Part shown: in pieces, positions 45,951 to 55,748 of the stretch
Position numbering within the stretch: the first letter of the stretch is position 1
How the letters are laid out: every line of letters begins with the position of its first letter
Notes under the pieces: model-generated
Databases searched by the model: none
What the model saw: the letters and a program-made list of their open reading frames with translations, nothing else
Told to the model about the DNA's origin: nothing
Position numbers and translations under genes: made by a program
NCBI RefSeq assembly: GCF_003268635.1
Contig: NZ_CP029639.1
Span: forward strand, 2,925,501-2,989,500
Direction of reading: 5' to 3'
Length of the DNA stretch: 64,000 nt
Origin: Paenibacillus sp. DCT19
GTDB taxonomy: Bacteria; Bacillota; Bacilli; Paenibacillales; Paenibacillaceae

Positions 45951-47957
45951 TTGGCTATTCAACCATTGACAAGTCCGGTTATTTCACCGGAGGATATTTA
46001 TTTGTTTCATGAAGGAAGCCTTCATCACAGTTATCGTATTTTAGGTGCACAGCCTGCGACCGTGGATCGCCGTCAGGGGTACCAATTTACCGTATGGGCT
46101 CCGAATGCCAAAGAAGTAGGGCTGGCTTTAGATCGTAATGGATGGAACGGTCAACAGGATCCTCTATATAAGATACCCGATTCTGGATTTTGGACTCGTT
46201 TTTTTCCTGAAATCCATGAAGGAACTTTATACAAATTTCGTATATTAACGGAAGATGGGACGGAACTGCTTAAAGCAGATCCATACGCCTTTGAAGCTGA
46301 GGTTAGACCGCAGACCGCTTCTGTAACGAGTTCCATTCAAGGTTATAAGTGGAATGATGGCGCGTGGAGACGCAAGCAAAGAGGCGTCTACAATAAGCCT
46401 TTACATATTTATGAAATGCACATTGGAACTTGGAAGCGTAAAGACGATGGGTCGCTTTATACCTATCGAGAAATGGCTGATCTTTTAGTTCCCTACTTAT
46501 TAGAAATGAAATATACCCATGTGGAAATGATGCCCCTAAGTGAGCATCCGTATGACCTTTCCTGGGGATACCAAAATACGGGTTTTTACGCCCCGACCAG
46601 CCGTTATGGACATCCGAAGGATCTGATGTATCTCGTAGATACTCTACATCAGGCAGGGATTGGTGTATTGCTTGATTGGGTTCCGGCTCATTTTGCCAAA
46701 GATGCTCATGGTCTGCGAATGTTCGATGGAACACCACTATATGAGTATTCAGACCCATTGTTAGCAGAGAAGCCGGGTTGGGGAACACTCAGTTTTGATT
46801 ACTCTAAACCTGAAGTTTGTTCGTTCCTAATATCCAATGCTTTGTATTGGATGGAAATGTATCATTTTGATGGGCTACGCGTAGATGCCGTAACAAGCAT
46901 GCTGAAACTTGATTTTGAAAAAGGGCCAGGTCAATTCCGTCCGAATAGGGATGGGGGATTGGAGAATCAGGAAGCTGTAGCCTTTCTCCAGCAATTGAAT
47001 CAAACGGTGTTTCAATACTACCCTTATGCACTAATGATGGCTGAAGAATCAAGTGCGTGGCCACTCGTGACCTCTCCGGTCGACGTGGGAGGGTTAGGCT
47101 TTAACTACAAATGGAATATGGGCTGGATGAATGACACGCTGGATTATATCGAATCTGATTTCCATGAACGTCCATCCAAACATCATTTGCTCACATTTCC
47201 TGTCGTCTACTCCTTCTCTGAAAATTATGTGCTTCCTCTGTCCCATGATGAGGTCGTGCATGGCAAAAAGTCATTGCTGGACAAGATGCCAGGAACGTAC
47301 GAGCAAAAGTTTGATGGGATGCGTGCTTTCTTAGGATACTTTATGACGTTTCCTGGTAAAAAACTGTTGTTCATGGGAGGAGAGTTTGGCCAGTTCATCG
47401 AATGGAAAGATGAAGATCAACTGGACTGGTTCTTACTAGACTATGACAGTCACCGCAAGCTTCACCAATTTGAGCGGGATCTGTCTGCGCTTTACTGCAA
47501 CGAGAAAGCGTTGTGGGAGCTTGATCATTCCTTAGACGGTTATGAATGGATTGCTCCGGATGATCATGCACAGAGCGTCATTTCATACGTTCGTAAAGGA
47601 AAAAAACCGGCGGATACACTCCTTGTGCTCATCAACTTTCAACCGGTCAAGCGGGAGCGTTACCGGATTGGCGTCATGCGTCCCGGTATGTATACCGAAG
47701 TTCTGAACAGTGATCATTCCGATTACGGAGGATCAGGTATACTAAATGATATGCAGTTGCCTACGGAAAAGATTCCTTTTCACGGGCATCCACATAGTCT
47801 CGAAATTGTCTTACCTCCGCTCAGCGTGGTTATTCTAAAAAAGACGACGCGCCGGAAAACGGATGAGACAGCGAACCAAGTCACTTCTGTCAGTCAGAAA
47901 ACGATTGAACCTACTGTAAGCACCCCGGTCAAAACAAGAAGGAGGAAAAAGGCGTGA
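45951..47957 (+). CDS. glgB: 1,4-alpha-glucan branching enzyme
   Basis: A 668-residue GH13 enzyme. TTG 45951 is preceded by AGGAAGAAGG. An N-terminal CBM48-like domain (FTVWAPNAKEVGLALDRNGW) precedes the barrel. Catalytic residues lie in GLRVDAVTSM (Asp nucleophile), MMAEESSAWP (Glu acid/base) and PLSHDEVVHG (His-Asp). It creates alpha-1,6 branches in glycogen. A C-terminal Lys/Thr-rich tail of about 35 residues follows the barrel and overlaps glgA. Confidence 0.93.
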   Translation: MAIQPLTSPVISPEDIYLFHEGSLHHSYRILGAQPATVDRRQGYQFTVWAPNAKEVGLALDRNGWNGQQDPLYKIPDSGFWTRFFPEIHEGTLYKFRILTEDGTELLKADPYAFEAEVRPQTASVTSSIQGYKWNDGAWRRKQRGVYNKPLHIYEMHIGTWKRKDDGSLYTYREMADLLVPYLLEMKYTHVEMMPLSEHPYDLSWGYQNTGFYAPTSRYGHPKDLMYLVDTLHQAGIGVLLDWVPAHFAKDAHGLRMFDGTPLYEYSDPLLAEKPGWGTLSFDYSKPEVCSFLISNALYWMEMYHFDGLRVDAVTSMLKLDFEKGPGQFRPNRDGGLENQEAVAFLQQLNQTVFQYYPYALMMAEESSAWPLVTSPVDVGGLGFNYKWNMGWMNDTLDYIESDFHERPSKHHLLTFPVVYSFSENYVLPLSHDEVVHGKKSLLDKMPGTYEQKFDGMRAFLGYFMTFPGKKLLFMGGEFGQFIEWKDEDQLDWFLLDYDSHRKLHQFERDLSALYCNEKALWELDHSLDGYEWIAPDDHAQSVISYVRKGKKPADTLLVLINFQPVKRERYRIGVMRPGMYTEVLNSDHSDYGGSGILNDMQLPTEKIPFHGHPHSLEIVLPPLSVVILKKTTRRKTDETANQVTSVSQKTIEPTVSTPVKTRRRKKA

Positions 47958-49396
47958 ACATTTTATTTGCTGCCGCAGAGGCACATCCATTTATCAAAAC
48001 AGGAGGACTTGCTGATGTGATTGGAGCTTTGCCTCAAGCCTTGCAAAAGGCTGGGGCAGATGTTCGGGTCATTTTACCCAAATATAAAGGCATTCCTGAT
48101 GAATACAAAGAGGCTATGAAACCTGTTATTGTGACTGATGTACCACTTGGCTGGCGCAGGCAATATTGCGGAATTGAAATGATGGAATATGAAGGCATCC
48201 CGGTGTACTTTGTCGACAACGAATATTATTTTGGTCGGGATGGCGTGTATGGTTATATGGATGATGGAGAACGGTTTGCATTCTTCAACCGAGCTGTGCT
48301 CGAAGTATTGCCTCTTCTGGAGTTTAAGCCCGATGTACTACATACTCATGATTGGCATGCGGGTATGATTCCTCTGTTGCTGAAGGCTCATTATGCCCAT
48401 GATGCGTTTTATAGTGAGATACGAACGGTCTTTACTATACATAATTTGCTGTATCAAGGCGTATTTCCACATTCATTGTTCAGTGATTTGCTTGAACTGG
48501 ATGATCGTTACTTCACGATGGATGGCGTGGAATATTACGGTAATGTGAATTTTCTAAAAGCAGGCATTGTCTATGCAGATCATGTCACTACCGTAAGCCC
48601 AACCTATGCTCAGGAAGTACAAACTTCTTATTATGGTTACGGGCTGGATGGGTTGCTTAGTTCTCTGGGAGATCGCTTCAGTGGAATCGTAAATGGAATT
48701 GATACCAACAGCTATAATCCGGCAACCGACAACAAAATTGCAGTGAAATATCGAACAAGTCTGTCCAAGAAAATGGAGAACAAAGTAGAACTGCAAAAGG
48801 AGCTCGGACTACCTGTTCGTCCAGACGTTCCTCTGATGGTTATGGTAACCCGTCTTGTCGATTCTAAAGGACTGGATCTCGTCTGCCGTGTGCTTGATGA
48901 ACTGCTGTATTACGATGATATTCAGTTTGCAGTGCTCGGCACAGGAGACTCCGATTATGAGCATTGGTTCCGAGAGGGAGCCAATCGTTTCCCGCTCAAA
49001 ATGTCTGCTCAGATTACATTCAATGATGGATTGTCCAGGCGCTTCTATGCAGGAAGTGATCTCTTCTTGATGCCTTCACGATTCGAGCCATGTGGCATCA
49101 GTCAGCTTCTAGCCCTTCGATATGGCAGCATTCCCCTCGTGCGCGAAACAGGCGGATTAAATGATACGGTTCAGTCTTATAATGAATTTACGGGGGAAGG
49201 GAACGGATTCTCGTTCACGAACTTTAACGCCCATGATATGATGAACACGATTCGCCGTGCTGAGGAGTTCTACAGGGATAAGGAGCATTGGAAGACGATT
49301 GTGAAAAATGCGATGAGCGGTGACTATAGCTGGGATGTCTCTGCCGAAGAATATATGGATATCTACAGGGGTATTAGTATTGCAACTGAAAAATAA
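47954..49396 (+). CDS. glgA: Glycogen synthase
   Basis: A 480-residue GT5 glycosyltransferase. GTG 47954 overlaps the glgB stop (GTGA), so translation is coupled. The ADP-glucose-binding KTGGLADVIGALP is at about residue 15, and the second site, SRFEPCGISQLLALRYGSIPLVRETGGL, near residue 377. It elongates glycogen from the ADP-glucose made by GlgC. The glgP phosphorylase that would close the pathway is not in the window. Confidence 0.95.
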   Translation: MNILFAAAEAHPFIKTGGLADVIGALPQALQKAGADVRVILPKYKGIPDEYKEAMKPVIVTDVPLGWRRQYCGIEMMEYEGIPVYFVDNEYYFGRDGVYGYMDDGERFAFFNRAVLEVLPLLEFKPDVLHTHDWHAGMIPLLLKAHYAHDAFYSEIRTVFTIHNLLYQGVFPHSLFSDLLELDDRYFTMDGVEYYGNVNFLKAGIVYADHVTTVSPTYAQEVQTSYYGYGLDGLLSSLGDRFSGIVNGIDTNSYNPATDNKIAVKYRTSLSKKMENKVELQKELGLPVRPDVPLMVMVTRLVDSKGLDLVCRVLDELLYYDDIQFAVLGTGDSDYEHWFREGANRFPLKMSAQITFNDGLSRRFYAGSDLFLMPSRFEPCGISQLLALRYGSIPLVRETGGLNDTVQSYNEFTGEGNGFSFTNFNAHDMMNTIRRAEEFYRDKEHWKTIVKNAMSGDYSWDVSAEEYMDIYRGISIATEK

Positions 49397-49447
49397 AATA
49401 ACTGAAGAATAACATTTAAACTTTGTCCATTTCATAAGGCGACCAAA

Positions 49448-49492
49448 AAATGATCCAATATGTGTAGATAGTCTACGCAAATTGGATCATTT
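49448..49492. terminator. Bidirectional terminator between glgA and the amylase gene
   Basis: AAATGATCCAAT with ATTGGATCATTT. The minus strand ends in six T after the stem, so it suits the amylase gene too. Confidence 0.8.
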
Positions 49493-49530
49493 CGTTTATT
49501 ACTGCACAGATGGGATTTGAATTAACGCTC

Positions 49531-51277
49531 TTAAAAATCAAGCAGTCGATATAAAATACGGTATCCGTAGGGATCAAGCTTGATATGCATAATACCATCG
49601 ATCGGAACGACCTCTTCCTCGGTTAAAGCATCTTTCCAATCACGGGTCTCCATAGGATGTGAAAGGGTACGATTCTCTGGCGTGTTGTTCATCCAAACGG
49701 TAAAATGAAGACGTTCATCCATACGCTCGTAAACAATACAGGGGTCATGCTGATCTGCCTTTAAGAAGCGAAACCGACCTTTGCGAAGTGCTTCATTACT
49801 TTTGCGCAAATCGATCATGAGTCGGTAAAAATCGTATAGCTCCCGATCTTGCTTGGCGGGATCCCACTCCATACACTTGCGGCAATCTGGATCACCTTCA
49901 CCACTTATGCCGACCTCATCTCCATAAAAAATACATGGGTTCCAATGTAAGTGAAAAGGAAAACAACCGCAAGTTTCAGTCTTCGTTTATCTTGTCCACT
50001 TCTGGATAGCAAACGTGGGGTATCGTGGCTACATAACATATTGAAAATAACTTCATTCGTTTGCTGGGGATAACGCATAATAAGTGTCCCCATCTCGTTT
50101 GCAAAATTGTAACCATCCATCGACCCACAGAAGAATTCCAGCACTTTATCCGCAAAAGGGTAATTCATCACCGAATCGAATTGATCTCCCATGAGCCAGG
50201 TCAAGGAATCACTCCACACTTCACCTACGATATATGCGTCAGGATTGGCCGCTTTCACCACTTTACGAAAGTCACGCCAGAAATGATTATCCACTTCATT
50301 TGCGACATCCAGTCGCCATCCATCCAGTTTAATTTCTTTGATCCAATATTCAGCGACGTCGAGGAGATAAGCTTTAACTTCAGGGTTAGCTGTATTGAAT
50401 TTGGGCATGTTGCCATAAAAACCGAATGTGTCGTAGGAGGGGATACCTTCCTTGATCTGTACGGGGAATTCATTGATGTGGAACCAGTCTGCATACTTGG
50501 AAGCTTGTCCGTGCTTTAGCACATCCTGAAAAGGGGGGAAGTCTTCACTGCAATGGTTGAATACCGCATCAAGCATAACGCGAATGCCACGGCGATGGCA
50601 GGCTTCGGCTACTTGTTTCAGCAATTCATTATCTCCAAAATGCGGATCTACTTTTTTATAATCAATGGTGTCATATTTGTGGTAGGAGTTGGCTTGAAAG
50701 AGGGGGTGAAGTAGATGGCGTTAACGCCTAGCTCGGTTAAATCGTGTAGATGATCCAATACACCTTGCAGGTCACCACCAAAATAATTATCTAGTTCAGG
50801 TGTGCCACCCCAAGGTTGTGTTTCTTCGGGATTCAAATCTGGATTACCATTCGCGAACCTCTCGGTCATGATTTGATAAAAGACAGCTTCCTTTGCCCAT
50901 TCCGGTACCTTGAATACATCGATTTCATGAATGTAAGAGAACTCGTAATATCCTCCAGTTGGGTAGGGCGGGGTATGATGGATACCATCGTCAGCCAGAT
51001 ATATATTTTCCGAGCCTGATGTAATTCGAAATATGTATGATACTCGCTTGAACTTTGGTTTAACCGCGATCTCCCAATAATCGAACATACTGTCCGCGGC
51101 AGCCTTCTCAAGTTGAATTTCTTTAAAGGTTCCTGACCAATTATATTTGTCACCAGTCAGTGCAGTTACATACTGTACATCATCTCTCTTGGTGCGCACA
51201 CGCAGATGAATCGTAGACGGATCGTAGGCATAAGCCCATTTGTCTCGAGGAACGTGGTACAACGCTTCGAGTAGCAT
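49531..51277 (-). CDS. Alpha-amylase-family enzyme, neopullulanase/maltogenic-amylase-like (two frameshifts as sequenced)
   Basis: A GH13 protein of about 582 residues in three frames. An N-terminal CBM34-like domain (TIHLRVRTKRDDVQYV) leads to AVFYQIMTERFANG. A break at 50702-50706 (G run, one missing) restores TPLFQANSYHKYDTIDY; the next frame holds MLDAVFNHC, DGWRLDVANEVD (nucleophile), YIVGEVWSD (acid/base) and SHDTPR. A break at 49937-49939 restores GTPCIFYGDEVGISG. These are GH13_20 features. The enzyme has no signal peptide, so it acts on cytoplasmic cyclodextrins, pullulan fragments or glycogen. Confidence 0.82.
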
Positions 51278-51364
51278 GACAGCACCTCCTGAAATTTTAA
51301 GATAGGGTATGTGTATATAACCAAGTTAGCGAGCGTTGAATCGTTTTTCTTGCATAATTTGTGG

Positions 51365-51380
51365 AAATAATGCATTATTT
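51365..51380. promoter_or_regulatory. 16-base perfect palindrome upstream of the amylase gene
   Basis: AAATAATG and its exact complement, 88 bases before the amylase start. It lies within a possible promoter on the minus strand (TTGAAA just upstream of it). A regulator site is likely, but no promoter is clear. Confidence 0.35.
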
Positions 51381-51444
51381 TCAACATTTACAATATCCTT
51401 TTCACAGCATCTCCAGGTTGGTGGTCTCTATACATACGCTACAT

Positions 51445-51494
51445 AAAGAAAAAAGTCTACTCTTAAACTTCCTAACTAAGGGAGTGAGTAGACT
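51445..51494 (-). terminator. Terminator after the M20 gene
   Basis: AGTCTACTC and GAGTAGACT arms, with a second pairing inside and a T run on the minus strand (51453 down). It lies 47 bases after the M20 stop. Confidence 0.75.
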
Positions 51495-51534
51495 CTAAGC
51501 AGTACGATTTAGTTCATCTGATTAATATTTAAGT

Positions 51535-51572
51535 GCGTAATCAAAATTGGACTTTTTGAACAACCTCTTCAA
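51535..51572 (-). repeat. Terminal fragment of the dispersed repeat, fused to the M20 gene end
   Basis: On the minus strand AAGAGGTTGTTCAAAAAGTC and the following TTTTGATTACG match the first 34 bases of the repeat at 2780 with one mismatch. The rest of the element is absent. The fragment contains the last nine sense codons and the stop of the M20 gene. Confidence 0.7.
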
Positions 51573-52737
51573 GTTGCTTAAACTCGGACTGGATCTCTTC
51601 TAGCAATTCCGGCTGAGTTAATACATCATAAGCTGTTGTTGCAAGCGCTTTGGCACCCAGAATCATGCCGTCCAGCGCACGTTCCTGTAGAGCTAAGTCG
51701 CGGAATTCAATGGAATGCAAGGTATGAACTTCATCCACAACACGAATGTAAGGGTGAATCGCTGGACAACGAAGGGATACATTACCAATGTCCATCGAGC
51801 CATGATCATTGCCACTTACAATCTCTTCTTGTGGAATCCCGAGCTGAACTAAATTTTGGCTGAATGTGTTTGATAATCGCTCGTTGGTAACCATCTCATC
51901 ATAAGAAGTTTCATAGTTGGACGTGACCAGCTTACATCCAGTCTGCAATGCCGATCCTTCAGCAATTTGAATCACCCGCTCAGTAAGGACATTCAATTCT
52001 TTACGAGTTGCAGCCCGTACATAGAATTGAGCAGAAGCATAATCCGGAATAATATTCGCGGCTTGCCCACCATGATTGATTACACCATGAATTCTAACTG
52101 TGCTTTTGACTTGCTGACGGAAAGCATTAATGCCATTAAAGGTCTGGATGACGGCATCGAGTGCATTGATTCCTTCATGCGGACTAGCAGCAGCATGAGA
52201 CGATTTGCCATGGAATTCAAACTGCACAGCATCAATCGCGAGCGAGCTTCCTGATCTCTCAAAGGCATAGTAAGGGTGAGCCATAATGGCAATATCACAG
52301 TCATCGAACATGCCCGCCTCGGCCATAGGAACTTTGGCACCACGCGTCTCTTCGGCAGGTGTACCGAACACTTTAATGGTTCCTCCAACTTCATCGAGGA
52401 TTGCCTTCAGACCTACAGCTGCACCGAGACTCATCATACAGATGAGGTGATGACCACAGGCATGACCAATCTCAGGTAAGGCATCATATTCGCACAATAA
52501 AGCAATGGTTGGCCCAGGTTTAGCTGCGGTGTAAGTTCCGATAAAAGCTGTATCAAGGCCGAGGATCGGTGCTTCTACTTCGAAGCCATGATACGTTAAT
52601 TCTTCTTTTAAGCGAGCGGAGGCAAGATACTCTTCGTTGCCAAGTTCGGGATTTGCACCAATGTATGATGAAATTTCTTTAAAACGGGAAGCATATTGGT
52701 CAATAACCGTTAAAATGTGTGATTTAGTATGTGTCAT
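51541..52737 (-). CDS. M20-family amidohydrolase (AbgB/ACY1L2-like)
   Basis: A 398-residue metallopeptidase. The start at 52737 is preceded by AAGGAG. Zinc-site segments are GHACGHHLICMM, GTPAEETRGAK and DHGSMDIGNVS; the lid domain includes SSHAAASPHEG. The sequence resembles aminobenzoyl-glutamate hydrolases and peptidase-like ACY1L2 proteins. The C-terminal codons LEEVVQKVQF fall inside a repeat fragment, so the natural C-terminus may differ from relatives. It is divergent from the amino-acid importer at 52991. Confidence 0.85.
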   Translation of the reverse strand: MTHTKSHILTVIDQYASRFKEISSYIGANPELGNEEYLASARLKEELTYHGFEVEAPILGLDTAFIGTYTAAKPGPTIALLCEYDALPEIGHACGHHLICMMSLGAAVGLKAILDEVGGTIKVFGTPAEETRGAKVPMAEAGMFDDCDIAIMAHPYYAFERSGSSLAIDAVQFEFHGKSSHAAASPHEGINALDAVIQTFNGINAFRQQVKSTVRIHGVINHGGQAANIIPDYASAQFYVRAATRKELNVLTERVIQIAEGSALQTGCKLVTSNYETSYDEMVTNERLSNTFSQNLVQLGIPQEEIVSGNDHGSMDIGNVSLRCPAIHPYIRVVDEVHTLHSIEFRDLALQERALDGMILGAKALATTAYDVLTQPELLEEIQSEFKQLEEVVQKVQF

Positions 52738-52836
52738 AGTGGACTCCTTCTGCAAAAAAATAAAAATGTGAAATGATTATATCATGTTTGTTCATATTTT
52801 TCAGAAACAAGTCAAGATTTGTAAAAACAAAATGCA

Positions 52837-52865
52837 TTGCATAATCATGCATTGTACTTTATAAT
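52837..52865 (+). promoter_or_regulatory. Promoter of the importer operon with overlapping palindrome
   Basis: TTGCAT at 52837-52842, a 17-base spacer and TATAAT at 52860-52865. The octamer ATGCATTG occurs twice, 15 bases apart (52832 and 52847), and TGCAT-AATC-ATGCA spans the spacer. A regulator binding here would cover the -35. Confidence 0.55.
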
Positions 52866-52990
52866 GACTCAGGCATCGATATGAGGCTTAGGCATCATTT
52901 TTATGGGTAGCTATTTAGAAGCACATTATATCGAGTGAAGTAAAAACATGGACAAAGTCGTATACAAAGTATTGTAAGGGGAGAACAGGG

Positions 52991-54448
52991 TTGAAATTGA
53001 TTAGTCGTTATACCATGATGCTGCTGACTTTTGTGCTGATGTTGACGGTTGCTGTACCAGCGGCACTCGCAAGCGGCACTACGGACAGTTCAGGCGGTAA
53101 AAAATTGGTGCTCGGCACAAGTGCCGACTTCGCGCCATATGAATTCCATAAAGTGATTAATGGAAAAGATGAAATTGTTGGATTTGATATTGAAATCGCA
53201 AAAGAAATCGCTGCTGATCTAGGAGCAGAGCTTGTCATTGAGGATATGGGATTCGACGGACTTCTTCCGGCACTCCAAAGTGGTCGTGTGGACTTAGTTA
53301 TCTCAGGCATGACACCAACGGATGAGCGTAAGAAAAGCATCGATTTCTCTGATACGTATTATAAATCGAAACAAGTTATTATGATTCGCACCGAGGATAC
53401 AAATAAATATCAAACGATGGCGGATCTGCAAAATGAAAAAATCGGGGTTCAAAAGGGTTCCATTCAGGAAACCATTGGACAGGGGATCTCAGGTGCCAAA
53501 TTAACGGCATTGGATAAAATCTCTGATATCGTTCTGCAGTTGCAGACCAAGCGTGTAAATGCAGCGATTGTAGAAGATACCGTAGCTGCTGGTTATCTGG
53601 ACGATGTCATCGGTCTTGCACCTATTGCGGTGGACGAAGAGCAGGTCGAGGCTGCGATCGGGATTCGCAAAGGCAATACAGAGTTGCTGAATGCCGTAAA
53701 TAGTACGTTGGAACGTCTTAAGAGTGAGAATAGAATTGAAGAAATGGTAACGGAAGCAAGCCAATTGATGGCAGGTAAAGATACCAAAAATATTTTCCAA
53801 GTATTCTGGGAATACAAAAGCTTCTATGCTACAGGTATAGGTTACACCCTTTTGTTATCTGCACTCGGTGTATTATTCGGGGTAATCATCGGTTTGATTA
53901 TCTGTATGTTCCGGATGCATGATATGGCTATTCTGCGTTGGATCGGTACAGCGTATGTTGAACTTATTCGCGGTACGCCAATGCTGGTGCAATTGATGAT
54001 CATCTACTATGGATTGTCTTTAACCTTTGGAATTAACTTCTCAGCGCTACAAGCCGGTGTAATTACACTTTCCATTAATAGTGGTGCTTACCTTGCGGAG
54101 ATATTCCGTGCAGGGGTTCAAGGTGTGGATCGTGGTCAATTAGAAGCTGCTCGTTCACTTGGAATGGGTAGAGGTGCAGCGATGCGCTACATTATATTGC
54201 CACAAGCGTTCAAGGCTGTCTTGCCTGCAATTGGTAATGAGTTCGTAACGATTATTAAAGAGTCCTCCATTATCTCAGTGATTGGTATGGTCGACATTAT
54301 GTATCAGGCAAGTGTGGTCAAAAATATTACGTACCAAGGAATGAATCCATTCCTTATTGCAGCAGCCATTTATTTTGTAATGACCTTCATACTGTCCAAG
54401 CTGCTGGGACGACTGGAAAGGAAGTTGAATGCAAGTGATCGACGTTAG
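52991..54448 (+). CDS. Amino-acid ABC importer, fused binding protein and permease (glutamine-type)
   Basis: A 485-residue fusion. TTG 52991 follows AAGGGGAG. A signal peptide ([18 protein letters not shown]) precedes a periplasmic-type substrate-binding domain (residues 35-265: [34 protein letters not shown]). A HisM/GlnP permease domain (about 275-480) follows, with the EAA loop [21 protein letters not shown]. In many bacteria these are separate genes. The fusion keeps both parts at 1:1. It overlaps the ATPase gene by 20 bases. Confidence 0.9.
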   Translation: MKLISRYTMMLLTFVLMLTVAVPAALASGTTDSSGGKKLVLGTSADFAPYEFHKVINGKDEIVGFDIEIAKEIAADLGAELVIEDMGFDGLLPALQSGRVDLVISGMTPTDERKKSIDFSDTYYKSKQVIMIRTEDTNKYQTMADLQNEKIGVQKGSIQETIGQGISGAKLTALDKISDIVLQLQTKRVNAAIVEDTVAAGYLDDVIGLAPIAVDEEQVEAAIGIRKGNTELLNAVNSTLERLKSENRIEEMVTEASQLMAGKDTKNIFQVFWEYKSFYATGIGYTLLLSALGVLFGVIIGLIICMFRMHDMAILRWIGTAYVELIRGTPMLVQLMIIYYGLSLTFGINFSALQAGVITLSINSGAYLAEIFRAGVQGVDRGQLEAARSLGMGRGAAMRYIILPQAFKAVLPAIGNEFVTIIKESSIISVIGMVDIMYQASVVKNITYQGMNPFLIAAAIYFVMTFILSKLLGRLERKLNASDRR

Positions 54449-55157
54449 TCAATTATATAAATCCTATGGAAAAAATGAAGTGTTAAAGGGCATAGATGTA
54501 ACCATTGGCAAAGGCGAGGTTGTCGTTGTCATCGGACCGTCAGGTTCGGGTAAAAGTACGTTTTTGCGTTGTCTGAACTTGCTTGAGCAGCCGACGTCAG
54601 GCGAGATCCTATTTGAAGGTGTTTCGATTACGGAACCAAAGCATAATATCAATGCTACTCGTGAGAAAATGGGGATGGTGTTTCAGCATTTCAACTTATT
54701 TCCTCACAAAACGATCCAACAAAACATCACAATTGCTCCAATCAAAGTAAAGAAACAATCTGTGCAGGAAGCAGATCAGATTGCCGCAGATTTGCTTAAA
54801 ACGGTTGGGTTGTCTGACAAAAAAGATGCTTACCCTAACCAGTTGTCCGGTGGACAAAAACAGCGTATTGCGATTGCGAGAGCACTCGCGATGCAGCCAC
54901 ACGTAATGTTATTTGACGAGCCAACTTCAGCACTTGATCCAGAGATGGTTGGAGAGGTGCTTGATGTCATGAAACGCCTAGCAGAGAATGGGATGACGAT
55001 GGTCATTGTAACACATGAGATGGGCTTCGCTCGTGAAGTAGGAGACCGGATTTTGTTTATGGATGGCGGCGTGATTATCGAGCAAGGAACACCTGATGAA
55101 GTGTTTGGTGCACCTAAAAATGCACGTACACGTGATTTTCTTGCCAAAGTGTTATAA
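54429..55157 (+). CDS. glnQ: Amino-acid ABC importer ATPase
   Basis: A 242-residue polar amino-acid ATPase. Walker A is [20 protein letters not shown], the Q loop [11 protein letters not shown], the signature LSGGQKQR, Walker [15 protein letters not shown], and the switch His in [11 protein letters not shown]. It powers the fused permease encoded just upstream. Glutamine or another polar amino acid is the likely substrate; the sequence cannot say which. The repeat copy B starts immediately after its stop. Confidence 0.92.
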   Translation: MQVIDVSQLYKSYGKNEVLKGIDVTIGKGEVVVVIGPSGSGKSTFLRCLNLLEQPTSGEILFEGVSITEPKHNINATREKMGMVFQHFNLFPHKTIQQNITIAPIKVKKQSVQEADQIAADLLKTVGLSDKKDAYPNQLSGGQKQRIAIARALAMQPHVMLFDEPTSALDPEMVGEVLDVMKRLAENGMTMVIVTHEMGFAREVGDRILFMDGGVIIEQGTPDEVFGAPKNARTRDFLAKVL

Positions 55158-55159
55158 GA

Positions 55160-55320
55160 CCATGTTCTAAGCTGCGAAGGTATAAAGGTAGAAATGGAGT
55201 AGCGGAACGTAGGAAAAACTACGTGAGCAACGGACATTTCGGCTGAATTCCATATTAGACGTTGAGATGCTTCAGGGCATCCTTCGTAATCAAAAGCGGA
55301 CTTTTTGAACCACCTTTTAA
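55160..55320 (-). repeat. Dispersed ~160-bp repeat, copy B
   Basis: Read on the minus strand it begins AAAAGGTGGTTCAAAAAGTC, then TTTTGATTACGAAGGATGCC, and shares a core of about 70 bases with copy A at 2780-2953 (from GGAATTCAGCCGAAATGTCC to TTTCTACC). The loop of the core hairpin differs in length, TTTTTC against TTTGC, while the CGTAG/CTACG arms are kept. Its far end (55160-55170) has lost similarity to copy A. Confidence 0.75.
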
Positions 55321-55331
55321 ACTAAAAGTAA

Positions 55332-55372
55332 AAAACGGCCTTGTCGACATCATCGTTGACAGGGCTGTTTTA
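55332..55372 (+). terminator. Terminator of the importer operon
   Basis: AAAACGGCC...TTGTCGAC with GTTGACAGGGCTGTTTT; the stem has mismatches but continues to a TTTTATTTG tract. It lies beyond the repeat copy. Confidence 0.6.
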
Positions 55373-55559
55373 TTTGTTCTTTTGGGAGTCATAAGCGAGA
55401 AGATTTATGAAATGAAAGGTAACTTTTTTGTCATTTATTCGTTAGAAATAAGCTAATAAAGGCACGGGAAAGGCTCCATTTATTAACCAAAATCTCGATA
55501 ATGCAAACGTACTGGTAAGATTTACTACAACTTTAGGTTACAATATTGTGATATATTGT

Positions 55560-55744
55560 TCCTGCCGAAACTTCTGAGGAGGAAGTGCGGGGGATGTAAC
55601 GATGCAGATACGACGATTGATGATCACGTACTGCTTGGGGTGAATTAGGGCGTACATAACGATAAAGTGCTGTGATTGAACCTATAGGGTGGTTTCCTCC
55701 ATCCGAATCCGACAACTAACCTCGCAGGCATAATGAGGGAGGAA
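55560..55744 (+). promoter_or_regulatory. c-di-AMP riboswitch (ydaO/yuaA type)
   Basis: Conserved blocks of the ydaO motif are present: CCGAAACTTC near the start, GGGGTGAAT and AGGG in the middle, and ATCCGAATCCGACAACTAAC then CCTCGCAGGC at the 3' end. The aptamer 3' end abuts the GGAGGAA ribosome-binding site (55738-55744), and there is no terminator before the LysM-3D gene. TTCCTCC (55694-55700) could pair with that site or with a second GGAGGAA at 55578-55584, which suggests control of translation. Confidence 0.85.
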
Positions 55745-55748
55745 GACC

